A DNA stretch of 64,000 nucleotides, from positions 1-64,000 of the forward strand of contig JAEPOJ010000003.1 in NCBI GenBank assembly GCA_017642965.1, read 5' to 3'. The translations under genes were made by a program, and so were the position numbers. This DNA comes from Phycisphaerales bacterium. Its GTDB lineage: Bacteria > Planctomycetota > Phycisphaerae > Phycisphaerales > UBA1924. Within the stretch, counting starts at the first letter, position 1, and each line of letters opens with the position of its first letter. Under the pieces are notes generated by a model. It ran no database searches. It worked only from the letters and a program-made list of their open reading frames with translations, and was not told the origin of the DNA. Positions 8,275 through 15,693 of this stretch are shown one piece after another.

Positions 8275-9045
8275 TCAGGGCGTGTCCGGCTTGCAGGTCT
8301 TGCAGGGCTTGTGTGTCGCGTCGATCTCGTCGCGCTGAACGGGGCGGGCGCTCGGGGTGAGGTGGGTGCAGCCCTCGCGGTGGTACTTTGTGCCGTACTT
8401 TGTGACGAAGACCCGTTCGGGGATTGCCTGCTCGGGATCCGGGTCGGTGGTCGGATTCGGATCCGGATCAGGCGCGGTGCGTGGGCTTTGGTCTGGGGAT
8501 ATGGGGGGCTCGGGCGGGCTTGATGACCAGATGCCTCGTTCGAGATCGCGTGCCCTGGCCTCGTAGTGGCTGAAGACCGCTGTGTGGATAGTCATTCGCG
8601 TCTGTGAGAAGCGTGCGTAGCCCTGGCGGATGAGTTCGAGGTTGATGGGGAGGTGGTCCGGGTGGCGGTAGAAGTAGGCGTGGTGTCGGTTCGCGTGGGC
8701 GGTTTGTGCGCCTGGGTCGTGCTGGATGAGCACGGTCTCGTTGAGCATGATGCGCCTGAGCGCGTCGGCGAGGTCTGCCTTGGCCGCGGATTCTCTTTGT
8801 GTCAAGGGGGCGAGGCCGAGCAGGTCGTAGCGCTCGTGTTTCTCCCCGATCCGGATCAGGACGGTGTCCTCGTCGAGGACCCTTGTGACGATGCCTTGCT
8901 GGAGCGCAGTGAAATCCGGGCGTTGGAGCGCCGGCGGTTGATCCGTGGGGGCGGTTGGATTGGCAGCGAGTGCGACGATGGCGCAGCACAGCATGGCGAG
9001 GAGTGCTGTGGTTTTTTTGGTCAGTGTTGGTCGCGGCGGGATCAC
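8275..9045 (-). CDS. Exported SNase-like protein with C-terminal Cys/His module
   Basis: The signal peptide (TALLAMLCCAIVALAANP) is followed by a staphylococcal-nuclease-like OB domain (about 50-170): VTRVLDEDTVLIRI corresponds to the family's V-x-D-G-D-T strand and YEARARDLERGIW to its final helix. A Pro/Asp repeat linker follows, then a C-terminal YHREGCTHL...CKTC segment like the small Cys modules found at the end of many bacterial SNase proteins. Two of the three catalytic positions of SNase are not evident: no Glu where the D-T-P-E motif would be, and the Arg of the Y-G-R loop is unclear. It may be a binding protein rather than a nuclease. It ends the group of minus-strand genes from 9913. 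Confidence 0.7.
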   Translation of the reverse strand: MIPPRPTLTKKTTALLAMLCCAIVALAANPTAPTDQPPALQRPDFTALQQGIVTRVLDEDTVLIRIGEKHERYDLLGLAPLTQRESAAKADLADALRRIMLNETVLIQHDPGAQTAHANRHHAYFYRHPDHLPINLELIRQGYARFSQTRMTIHTAVFSHYEARARDLERGIWSSSPPEPPISPDQSPRTAPDPDPNPTTDPDPEQAIPERVFVTKYGTKYHREGCTHLTPSARPVQRDEIDATHKPCKTCKPDTP

Positions 9046-9049
9046 GGGA

Positions 9050-9493
9050 TCAGACCCAGACGTTGACGATCAGGTTCGGCTCTTTGAGTTTGCCTGTCCA
9101 CGTTCCGATGGAGGTGGTGACGAACTTGACCTCATATTGTGGGTGTGCGTCGAGCCATTCGTTGATCTGCTGATCGAGGAAGTCGAGGGAGTCGCCGGTG
9201 AGCTTGCAGTGGAAGCTTTTGACGTGGATGGCCCCTGTGCCTGTGGCGTTGGGGGTCCGGTTCCAGTTGTCCTCGTGCTTGCCGCCGCCGAGTTTTTGCT
9301 CGAAGGTCCTGATTTTTGAGGGCGTCTCGGTGACTGGCTTCTTTGATTGCATGGCCTCTGGCGCGAGATCGAGGGGGAGGGTATCGTCGAGGGACGATTC
9401 CGCTTCCTTTGCGTCGGGCTTCTCGTCTTCCGGCGGGGTTGGCGGTGGGCCTGAGTATCCCGGCGGGAGTGGATGTCGGATCGGTCCCCTCAT
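9050..9493 (-). CDS. Conserved hypothetical protein
   Basis: This is a soluble 147-residue protein with a Pro/Glu-rich disordered N-terminus (about 1-60) and an ordered C-terminal domain. The domain contains FHCKLTGDSLDFLDQQINEW and ends TGKLKEPNLIVNVWV. From memory of planctomycete genomes this C-terminal domain recurs as a short conserved protein of unknown function; that recollection was not checked. The last strand and the alternating hydrophobic pattern suggest a small alpha/beta fold. It lies four bases upstream of the SNase-like gene on the same strand, so the two are probably co-transcribed. No signal peptide is present. Confidence 0.65.
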   Translation of the reverse strand: MRGPIRHPLPPGYSGPPPTPPEDEKPDAKEAESSLDDTLPLDLAPEAMQSKKPVTETPSKIRTFEQKLGGGKHEDNWNRTPNATGTGAIHVKSFHCKLTGDSLDFLDQQINEWLDAHPQYEVKFVTTSIGTWTGKLKEPNLIVNVWV

Positions 9494-9550
9494 TCTGGGC
9501 TCCTTCGCTTGGTTGACTGGGTTCAGACTACCAGAAGCGTCGTGCCGCGT

Positions 9551-9913
9551 CTAGTCGTGGCGTGTGAAGCGCCAGGACGCCCCCAGATGTGAGGCATGGT
9601 ATGTGATGGTGGACTCGCCCCAGATCACGGTGGCGTGGATGGCGTTGCTGCTCATGTGCCACCCGAGGACGGTGCCCTGCGCGACTCGGGACACTTCGCC
9701 TCGGTCCTGGGAGAGAGGCCCCTCGTAATCGAGGTAGAACGCCCGGTGATCGGGGGCTTTTTCGGCGTCGAAGCTGGGTTGCTGGTCTGGCCTGAGTGGT
9801 GTGCGGAACGTAATGAGGCGGTGCTCATGGGTGTGTTCGGGCTGATCGATCAGCCAGTCGAAATGGTCTGGCTGGCCCGGGCGGGTGTGGAGGAGCACAA
9901 CGGTTCGGCGCAT
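9551..9913 (-). CDS. Stand-alone LigD 3'-phosphoesterase-like domain protein
   Basis: The protein has only 120 residues. VVLLHTRPGQPDHFDW (His9, His17, Asp19) and APDHRAFYLDYEG (His56) fit the H...H-x-D and D-H-x-x-x-Y-x-D-(F/Y)-E-G signature of the LigD phosphoesterase domain (PF13298), which trims 3'-phosphate or ribonucleotide ends before non-homologous end joining. The Arg and Glu after the H-x-D are replaced (Leu, Asp), so activity is uncertain. No Ku, ligase or polymerase module is nearby. The start was taken at the ATG beginning the conserved strand; the longer frame upstream overlaps the divergent lipoprotein gene. A 15-base direct repeat touches both ends of the gene. Confidence 0.65.
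   Translation of the reverse strand: MRRTVVLLHTRPGQPDHFDWLIDQPEHTHEHRLITFRTPLRPDQQPSFDAEKAPDHRAFYLDYEGPLSQDRGEVSRVAQGTVLGWHMSSNAIHATVIWGESTITYHASHLGASWRFTRHD
9590..9604. repeat. Direct repeat, copy 1 (TGAGGCATGGTATGT)
   Basis: An exact 15-base copy lies inside the 3' end of the LigD-PE-like gene. The second copy starts at that gene's start codon. Flanking bases differ, so identity is exactly 15 bases. Confidence 0.7.
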
Positions 9914-9927
9914 GAGGCATGGTATGT
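9913..9927. repeat. Direct repeat, copy 2 (TGAGGCATGGTATGT)
   Basis: This is the second exact copy, beginning at the first base of the LigD-PE-like start codon and extending into the 73-base divergent intergenic region. That region also has a 5-base stem (CCCCG with CGGGG, 9956-9970). Confidence 0.7.
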
Positions 9928-9986
9928 CGGGCGAGAGGACGCTAGGATCGTGTATCCCCGAAGAACGGGGCATGGAGGTCATAGGC

Positions 9987-10670
9987 ATGAAGCAATTTGG
10001 CGCGATGGTTCTGATGCTCACGATGAGCGCTGCGATGGGGCTTGGAGGTTGTAACACGGCCGGCAAGGTGAAGAAGACATTGGCGCTGAACGATTTGCAT
10101 ATCCGTGCCGCGGTGGCTGAGGATGAGGGTGACTGGGATGAGGCGTACGCGCTTTGGAGCGAGTATGTGGAGCGACGCCCGCAGAGTTCGTTGGCGGAGT
10201 ATCGCCTCGGTCAGGTGGAGATGAAGCTCGGTCTGTATGAGCAGGCGGTTGGTCATCTTCGGGTTGCGCATGATCTGGAGCCGGGGAATATCGAGTATCT
10301 GGAAGCGCTGGCGCAGGCGTATGTTGCTGTTGGTGAGCAGGACCAGCTGATGACGCTGCTGCGACAGACGGCCGAGGAGGGGCCGGACGGGTCTGGGTAC
10401 CTTCGAATGGGGCGTTTTGCGCAGGAGGCCGGGCTTCTGGATGAGGCGAAGGAAGCGTATGAGCTCGCGATCGTGAACTACCGGGGGCTTTCGGCTGAGC
10501 CGTACATGGCGATGGCGGATTTCGGGCGTGCGATTGGCAATCAAGATCTGGAGATCCGCAATCTCCGTTACGCGTTGTGGTTTGATCGCGATGATGCGGC
10601 GATTTCGGCCCGCTTGCGTGATCTGGGGATGATCCCAGGGCCTTCGCTGGCGCTTGAGCCCGAGTTTTGA
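9987..10670 (+). CDS. TPR-repeat lipoprotein
   Basis: This predicted lipoprotein has 227 residues. The signal peptide MKQFGAMVLMLTMSAAMGLG ends at the lipobox Gly-Gly-Cys, so the mature protein would be lipid-anchored. The rest is tetratricopeptide-like helices (about 35-190), for example DWDEAYALWSEYVERRP and LYEQAVGHLRVAHDLEPGN. TPR lipoproteins act as scaffolds, often in outer-membrane assembly; no specific partner is visible. The start has the ribosome site GGAGG at good spacing, and the upstream extension of the frame was rejected. It is divergent from the LigD-PE-like gene and precedes sahR by 64 bases. Confidence 0.8.
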   Translation: MKQFGAMVLMLTMSAAMGLGGCNTAGKVKKTLALNDLHIRAAVAEDEGDWDEAYALWSEYVERRPQSSLAEYRLGQVEMKLGLYEQAVGHLRVAHDLEPGNIEYLEALAQAYVAVGEQDQLMTLLRQTAEEGPDGSGYLRMGRFAQEAGLLDEAKEAYELAIVNYRGLSAEPYMAMADFGRAIGNQDLEIRNLRYALWFDRDDAAISARLRDLGMIPGPSLALEPEF

Positions 10671-10702
10671 GCGGATGAGTTGACCGCTGCATGGCGACGC
10701 GA

Positions 10703-10730
10703 TAACCTATATCCGTATTTCCGGATGATA
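10703..10730. promoter_or_regulatory. Palindromic operator candidate for SahR
   Basis: An inverted repeat ATCCG-N6-CGGAT (10711-10726) extends outward as CTAT and ATAG with one extra base on the right. The site sits 4 bases before the regulator's ATG, where a bound ArsR-family repressor would block transcription of its own gene and of ahcY. Its size and AT-flanked dyad are typical of ArsR-family operators. Binding itself is inference. Confidence 0.55.
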
Positions 10731-10734
10731 GGAT

Positions 10735-11715
10735 ATGAGCGAATCGTCACCTCCAACTCTGAGTAGTCAAAGCACGGTCGAGTTGCTCTCGCAGCTCGGT
10801 GATGGTGTGCGCTTGCGGATGCTGCGGGTGCTCGAACAGCACGAGCTGTCTGTGGGTGAGCTTGTGAAGGTGTTGCAGATCCCGCAGTCTTCGGGGTCAC
10901 GTCATCTTCGTGTGCTGAGTGACGGCGGGTGGGTGTTCAAGCGGTCTGCTGGGCCGGCCTCGTATTACCGCGTGGTGATTGATGATTTGCCGCGTCAGCA
11001 TCGCACGCTGTGGGTGACGATCCGGAACCAGCTGGGTGACGATGCGACGCTTGCCGAGGATGATCGGCGTTTGACGGCGGTGCTTGCGGAGCGGATGACG
11101 CATTCTGAGGCGTACTTCGGGCGAGTGGCCGGCGCGTGGGACGACATTCGCGGTGAGTTGTTTGGCAATGGGTTTACGGAGCATGCGCTGCTGGGGTTTG
11201 TGAACCCGGATTGGGTGATCGCGGACCTTGGTTGCGGGACGGGGAACGCGACGGAGTTGCTTTCGCCGTGGGTTCAGCATGTGATCGCGGTGGATCGTTC
11301 GCCGGAGATGCTTGATGCCGCCCGCTCGCGTTTGCTTGAGCATGGTGGATCTGAGGAGCGGATTGATTTCCTCGAGGGTGATCTGACTCGGCTGCCGATC
11401 GAAGACGCGAGTGTGGATGCCGCGGCATGCGTGCTGGTGCTCCATCACATCAAGGACCCGCTGCATGCGTTGCGTGAGGCGCGGCGCGTTCTTCGGCGGG
11501 ACAACGGGGGCGGGATGCTGCTGGTTGTGGACATGTGCGAGCATGATCGGATGGAATACAAGCACGCGATGGGGCACATCCATCTGGGCTTTGACGATGA
11601 CGAGCGTGAGGCGCTGTTCCTTGAGGCGGGCTTTCGCGCGGTACGAACACATAAGCTCCGCCCCGGGGTGGAGGCAACGGGCCCATCGCTGTTTGCGGCG
11701 GTGGCGCACATTTGA
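10735..11715 (+). CDS. sahR: ArsR-type regulator fused to SAM methyltransferase domain (SahR type)
   Basis: The 326 residues form two domains. Residues 10-90 are an ArsR winged helix (LSVGELVKVLQIPQSSGSRH as recognition region). Residues about 140-326 are a class I methyltransferase fold with the SAM motif ADLGCGTGNA (about 163-172) and HVIAVDRSPEML. Fusions of this type encoded beside ahcY match SahR, described in Proteobacteria as a repressor of methionine-cycle genes that responds to S-adenosylhomocysteine; in it the methyltransferase-like domain is thought to be the sensor. Here ahcY follows on the same strand 90 bases downstream and a palindrome precedes the start. The assignment rests on architecture and neighbourhood; a true methyltransferase activity is not excluded. 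Confidence 0.78.
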   Translation: MSESSPPTLSSQSTVELLSQLGDGVRLRMLRVLEQHELSVGELVKVLQIPQSSGSRHLRVLSDGGWVFKRSAGPASYYRVVIDDLPRQHRTLWVTIRNQLGDDATLAEDDRRLTAVLAERMTHSEAYFGRVAGAWDDIRGELFGNGFTEHALLGFVNPDWVIADLGCGTGNATELLSPWVQHVIAVDRSPEMLDAARSRLLEHGGSEERIDFLEGDLTRLPIEDASVDAAACVLVLHHIKDPLHALREARRVLRRDNGGGMLLVVDMCEHDRMEYKHAMGHIHLGFDDDEREALFLEAGFRAVRTHKLRPGVEATGPSLFAAVAHI

Positions 11716-11727
11716 ACTGAACTTTTC

Positions 11728-11754
11728 ACTGGTAACAGAAACTGGTAACAGGAA
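11728..11754. repeat. Tandem 13-base repeat upstream of ahcY
   Basis: ACTGGTAACAGAA is followed directly by ACTGGTAACAGGAA. The remaining part of the 90-base sahR-ahcY spacer (GGAAACCGGAAACACGGAA) continues as a purine-rich degenerate repeat. No riboswitch fold is evident. Confidence 0.6.
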
Positions 11755-11805
11755 ACCGGAAACACGGAATACGGGACATGATTCCCGCGATGAAAGGGAT
11801 TGACA

Positions 11806-13302
11806 ATGACAGCAGTCGCAACAGCGAACGGACTCCAGGTCGAAGAAATCAACGGGATCCAGTTTAAGGTGCGGGATCTCTCGCTCGCCGAGCTTGGGCG
11901 CAAGGAGCTGCGCCTGGCCGAGCACGAGATGCCGGGCCTGATGGCGCTTCGTGAGCAGTACGGCAGCAAGAAGCCGCTCAAGGGCTTCAAGATCATGGGC
12001 TCGCTGCACATGACGGTGCAGACGGCGGTGCTGATCGAGACGCTGACCGAGCTTGGCGCTGATGTGCGCTGGTGCTCGTGCAACATCTTCTCGACGCAGG
12101 ATTCTGCGGCGTCGGCGGTCGTGGTTGGTCGCCCGGAGACCGGGGGCACCCCCGAGTCGCCCAAGGGCACGCCCGTGTTCGCCTGGAAGGGCGAGACGCT
12201 GGCTGAGTACTGGTGGTGCACGAAGCAGGCGCTGACCTGGCCGGACGGATCGGGCCCGGATCAGATCGTGGATGACGGTGGCGACGCGACGCTGCTGCTG
12301 ATCCGCGGCATGCAGTTCGAGAACGAGGGCAAGGTCCCGGAGTTCAACGAGGGCAAGGACCCCGAGGAGTACCGCCACATCCTCAACACGATCCGCTCGA
12401 CGATCGACTCGAACCCCGGCTGGTTCAAGGAAGTGACCCCGGCGGTCAAGGGTGTGTCGGAAGAGACGACGACCGGTGTGCACCGCCTGTACCAGATGGC
12501 GGAGCAGGGCGTGCTGCCGTTCCCGGCGATCAATGTGAACGACTCGGTCACCAAGAGCAAGTTTGACAACGTGTACGGCTGTCGCCACTCGCTGATCGAC
12601 GGGCTGAACCGCGCGAGCGATGTGATGCTCTCTGGCAAGGTCGCGGTCGTGTGCGGCTACGGCGACGTGGGCAAGGGCTGTGTGCAGTCGCTCAAGGGTC
12701 AGGGCTGCCGCGTGATCGTGACTGAGATCGATCCGATCTGTGCGCTCCAGGCGGCGATGGAAGGCCACGAGGTGAAGACGCTCGAGGACGTGATTGACAC
12801 TGCGGACATCTTCATCACCACGACGGGCAACAAGGACATCATCACGCTCGATCACATGAAGCGGATGAAGAACAAGGCGATCGTGGGCAACATCGGCCAC
12901 TTCGACAACGAGATCCAGATGGAGAAGCTGGAGCGTGACCCTGATGTTGAGCGGATCAACATCAAGCCGCAGTTCGATGAGTTCGAGTTCAAGAGCCTTG
13001 AGAAGAGCATCCTGGTCCTCGCTGAGGGTCGTCTGCTGAACCTTGGCTGCGCGACCGGTCACCCGAGCTTCGTGATGAGCGCGAGCTTTACGAACCAGGT
13101 GATCGCGCAGATCGAGCTCGCGGAGAATCTGGACAACTATGAGAACAAGGTGTACGTGCTTCCCAAGCACCTCGATGAGCAGGTTGCTCGCCTGCACCTT
13201 GACCAGCTGGGTGTGAAGCTCACCAAGCTGTCTCAGGATCAGGCCGAATACCTTGGTGTTCCGGTTGACGGGCCGTACAAGCCCGACCACTACCGTTACT
13301 AA
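11806..13302 (+). CDS. ahcY: Adenosylhomocysteinase
   Basis: It hydrolyses S-adenosylhomocysteine to adenosine and homocysteine with bound NAD, keeping SAM-dependent methylation running. The protein has 498 residues, the long bacterial form with an insertion after [16 protein letters not shown]. The NAD-binding Gly-rich loop [10 protein letters not shown] is intact, as are [24 protein letters not shown] and the C-terminal PDHYRY that contacts NAD in the partner subunit. The ATG was preferred over an in-frame TTG two codons upstream; GAAAGGGA is the ribosome site. Its place behind sahR suggests control by SAH. A hairpin with a T-rich tail follows the stop. Confidence 0.95.
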   Translation: MTAVATANGLQVEEINGIQFKVRDLSLAELGRKELRLAEHEMPGLMALREQYGSKKPLKGFKIMGSLHMTVQTAVLIETLTELGADVRWCSCNIFSTQDSAASAVVVGRPETGGTPESPKGTPVFAWKGETLAEYWWCTKQALTWPDGSGPDQIVDDGGDATLLLIRGMQFENEGKVPEFNEGKDPEEYRHILNTIRSTIDSNPGWFKEVTPAVKGVSEETTTGVHRLYQMAEQGVLPFPAINVNDSVTKSKFDNVYGCRHSLIDGLNRASDVMLSGKVAVVCGYGDVGKGCVQSLKGQGCRVIVTEIDPICALQAAMEGHEVKTLEDVIDTADIFITTTGNKDIITLDHMKRMKNKAIVGNIGHFDNEIQMEKLERDPDVERINIKPQFDEFEFKSLEKSILVLAEGRLLNLGCATGHPSFVMSASFTNQVIAQIELAENLDNYENKVYVLPKHLDEQVARLHLDQLGVKLTKLSQDQAEYLGVPVDGPYKPDHYRY

Positions 13303-13325
13303 TGGCTGTTGACTGATTCAACCCG

Positions 13326-13358
13326 AGGCGGCGTATCGGCAGGTGCGCCGCCTTCTTT
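13326..13358 (+). terminator. Terminator-like hairpin between ahcY and the next start codon
   Basis: A perfect 8-base stem AGGCGGCG with CGCCGCCT (12-base loop) is followed by TCTTT. It lies 23 bases after the ahcY stop. The tail runs directly into the ATG of the THUMP-like gene, so the same RNA element may end ahcY transcription and control access to the next start. Confidence 0.7.
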
Positions 13359-14585
13359 ATGTCGATCTCGATCGAGACATGGCGCTGGCTCGCAACCCCG
13401 GAGGGGCAGGAGGCGATCCTGTGCGCTCCGGCGGACCGGTCCCCCACTGCGATCGCGCGGCTTCGGAAAACTTACGACGCGGAGCAGGTGCGCGGCCTGC
13501 TTGAGGTGAGCGAGGCGCGGGCGAAGGGCGCTGCCAAGCTGGACCGCTCGTGGGCGGCGTCGATGCTGGCCGACAAGGCGGGTGTTGAGATGGCGAGTTC
13601 CGCGCGTTCGAGCGTGTACAAGGCGCAGCGGTTCGCTGAGGTTCTTGGTCACGGTGCGTTTGTCGCGGATCTGTGCTGTGGCATCGGCGCCGATTCGTGG
13701 GGGCTGGGCGGTGCCGGGTTGCGGGTGAGCGGGGTGGATCGGGATGCGAGCCGGGTTGAGATGTATTCTCACAATCTCCCATGGTGTGAGGGTGTGTGCG
13801 GGGATGCGTTTGCGGATTGCCCCAGCGATGTTGAAGCGTTCCACCTCGATCCTGCGCGGCGAGCCGGATCGCGGCGCAGTCGATCGATTGAGGATTTCCA
13901 GCCGGGGCCCGAGGTCTGGTCTCGGATCATCGATCGTGTCGGGAGCGGCGCGATCAAGCTGAACCCGGGGGTGGATGGTGAAGAGCTGGCGGCGGGCGAG
14001 TTGGAGATCATCGGTGAGGCCGGCGGGCTCACGCAGGCGGTGCTGTGGCTTGGGCGGTTGAGCGGCGAAGCGGCTCGTCGGGCGACGGTATTGGGCGCAT
14101 CTGGGGTGTGCTCGATCGCGGGCGAGGCGTATCGGCCTGATGAGGCCAGCGCCATTGGAGGGTATTTGGGGACGATTGATCCGGCGCCGGAGCGCGCGGA
14201 CCTTGTTGGTGTGCTGCTCGATGAGCTTGGCGTATCGCTTGTGCATCCGGGGACCGGGCTGGTGACGGCGGAGTCGCCTGTCGCGCACCCGATGGTGCGT
14301 TGGTACCGGACGCTTGAGGTTCTTCCGTGGAACGTGAAGCGGGTGAAGTCGGTGCTTCGCGGGCTGGGGTGCGGCGTGGTTGAGGTTCGGACGCGTGGCG
14401 GCGTGGTGAACCCGGACCAGTTGCAACGGAAGTTGCGTGGCGATGGCGAGCGGGCTGATCTCGCGGTGCTCGTGTACCGGCTTGGGGATCGGATCGTGGC
14501 AATCATCGCGGAGCAGGTGCGCAGCAAAGAGCCCGCCGGCGAGGTCGTGCCGACGGGCTTGGATGGGGGGCGTGGTGATGCGTGA
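13359..14585 (+). CDS. THUMP-like class I SAM methyltransferase
   Basis: The 408-residue protein has an N-terminal helical region (1-85), a Rossmann methyltransferase core with the SAM motif VADLCCGIGADSWGL and acidic VSGVDRD (about 100-125), and FHLDPARRAG in the place of the catalytic D/N-P-P-Y-like motif. The C-terminal part (about 310-390) corresponds to the THUMP-like domain commonly joined to this core in Actinobacteria and Planctomycetes. A role in RNA methylation is likely from the architecture but the target is unknown. The product could feed SAH to the neighbouring AhcY, though so would any methyltransferase. The start follows a terminator hairpin with no clear ribosome site. Confidence 0.75.
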   Translation: MSISIETWRWLATPEGQEAILCAPADRSPTAIARLRKTYDAEQVRGLLEVSEARAKGAAKLDRSWAASMLADKAGVEMASSARSSVYKAQRFAEVLGHGAFVADLCCGIGADSWGLGGAGLRVSGVDRDASRVEMYSHNLPWCEGVCGDAFADCPSDVEAFHLDPARRAGSRRSRSIEDFQPGPEVWSRIIDRVGSGAIKLNPGVDGEELAAGELEIIGEAGGLTQAVLWLGRLSGEAARRATVLGASGVCSIAGEAYRPDEASAIGGYLGTIDPAPERADLVGVLLDELGVSLVHPGTGLVTAESPVAHPMVRWYRTLEVLPWNVKRVKSVLRGLGCGVVEVRTRGGVVNPDQLQRKLRGDGERADLAVLVYRLGDRIVAIIAEQVRSKEPAGEVVPTGLDGGRGDA

Positions 14586-14592
14586 GATCGGA

Positions 14593-15564
14593 TCAGCAGC
14601 CCGCGTTGAAGAAGCTGAGGAAGCGCGAGATATCGAAGTAGTCGAACAGTCCGTCGCCGTTGGTGTCGCCCGGGACGAGCTGGTTGTTGTAGAGGTTGAT
14701 GAAGTTGGACACGTCGTTGAAGTCGAGGTCTCCGTCGGCGTCGTAATCGGCGGGGCAGGAGATGATTCCGGTTTCGGGGATCATGGCCTGGATCTCGATG
14801 CCTGTATCGAAGGTGCGCGTGATGGTGCCGGTGTCGGGGTCCATCTCGTGGATGATGCCGTCGGTGCCGCCGATGTAGAGCATCCCGTCGATGGCGACGG
14901 TGGCGTTCGCGTCGGAATCGACGGCGTGCGTGCCTGCGTAGTTGACGCCGCCCTCGAACTTATCGAAGAGGTAGACGGTGCCCTGCTGCGCCCCGGCGAA
15001 GGTGATGCCGGAGAGGTACATGGTGTCGGCGTCGAAGGCCATGGACTGGACGAAGGAGCCGCAGGCGGCGAAGAAGGTGAAGCTGTCCTGCCCGATGTGG
15101 GCGCGCATGGCGAGGGAGGAGTGACCGCCGACGAACAGGCCGCCGGCGTCGAGGCCGATGGTGGTGATATCGGTGTTTGTCACCGGGGTGGAGTGCTCGA
15201 CGTCGCCGGTGTCCGCGTTGACGTAGTCGAGTCGACCGCTGGAGTCTGCGACGACGAGGTGGTCACCGAGCCAGGCCATGGCGCTTGCGTCGGAGTCGAT
15301 GATGAACGCGCCGTTGACGAGGTTGGTGGCGATGTTGTAGGTGTAGAAGACGCCGTTGCTGTCTCCGAGGTAGAGGGTGCCGTCGTGGACGGTCATGGAG
15401 CTGACGGGCCCGGAGCAGACGCCGCGGAAGGCGACGTTGCCGGTGTCGGTGTCGAGCTCGTGGACAACGCCCTGCGAGCCGGCGAAGAGGATGGTGTCCC
15501 CCGCGGCGCCCTGCGCTGCTGCGAGTATCGCGATGGTTGCGAGTGTTCGTGGTGTGGTGATCAT
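14593..15564 (-). CDS. Secreted beta-propeller protein with GC-type dockerin
   Basis: This 323-residue exported protein has a signal peptide (LATIAILAAAQGAAG), repeated blades of about 40 residues (for example GSQGVVHELDTDTGNVAF and GGTDGIIHEMDPDTGTITR) typical of PQQ-like or quinoprotein propellers, and a C-terminal dockerin-like domain (about 268-323). The last domain has two Ca-binding repeats, DYDADGDLDFNDVSNFINLY and DTNGDGLFDYFDISRFLSFF, and ends NAGC. In planctomycetes this GC-type dockerin is a C-terminal module of exported proteins. The ribosome site AGGAGCAG supports the start. The gene is convergent with the THUMP-like gene. The ligand of the propeller is unknown. Confidence 0.82.
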   Translation of the reverse strand: MITTPRTLATIAILAAAQGAAGDTILFAGSQGVVHELDTDTGNVAFRGVCSGPVSSMTVHDGTLYLGDSNGVFYTYNIATNLVNGAFIIDSDASAMAWLGDHLVVADSSGRLDYVNADTGDVEHSTPVTNTDITTIGLDAGGLFVGGHSSLAMRAHIGQDSFTFFAACGSFVQSMAFDADTMYLSGITFAGAQQGTVYLFDKFEGGVNYAGTHAVDSDANATVAIDGMLYIGGTDGIIHEMDPDTGTITRTFDTGIEIQAMIPETGIISCPADYDADGDLDFNDVSNFINLYNNQLVPGDTNGDGLFDYFDISRFLSFFNAGC

Positions 15565-15640
15565 GGTGCTGCTCCTGTATGGGAAGATGCTGTTCGCGGC
15601 ACTTCATGTGCCTTTGGGTACATCTTCGTGGGTGATGCAG

Positions 15641-15669
15641 GAAAAACGCCCCCACTCTTTGGTGGGCGT
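15641..15669 (-). terminator. Terminator of the LuxR-type gene
   Basis: A GC stem with one bulge (ACGCCCCCAC with GGTGGGCGT, loop TCTTT) is preceded on the plus strand by GAAAAA. On the minus strand it is a hairpin with T-tail, just downstream of the LuxR-type stop. Confidence 0.7.
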
Positions 15670-15693
15670 CGGGCAGCGGTGCGGCGTGGGCGG

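Noticed and set aside
8345-8480. A tandem DNA repeat in the SNase-like gene (GGATCCGG-type units)
   Set aside because: It encodes an Asp-Pro/Asn-Pro low-complexity linker and is explained by the protein sequence.
10897-13290. A 797-codon open frame on the minus strand opposite sahR and ahcY
   Set aside because: Its translation is His/Arg/Leu-rich with no domain, and the opposite strand encodes complete, recognisable proteins.
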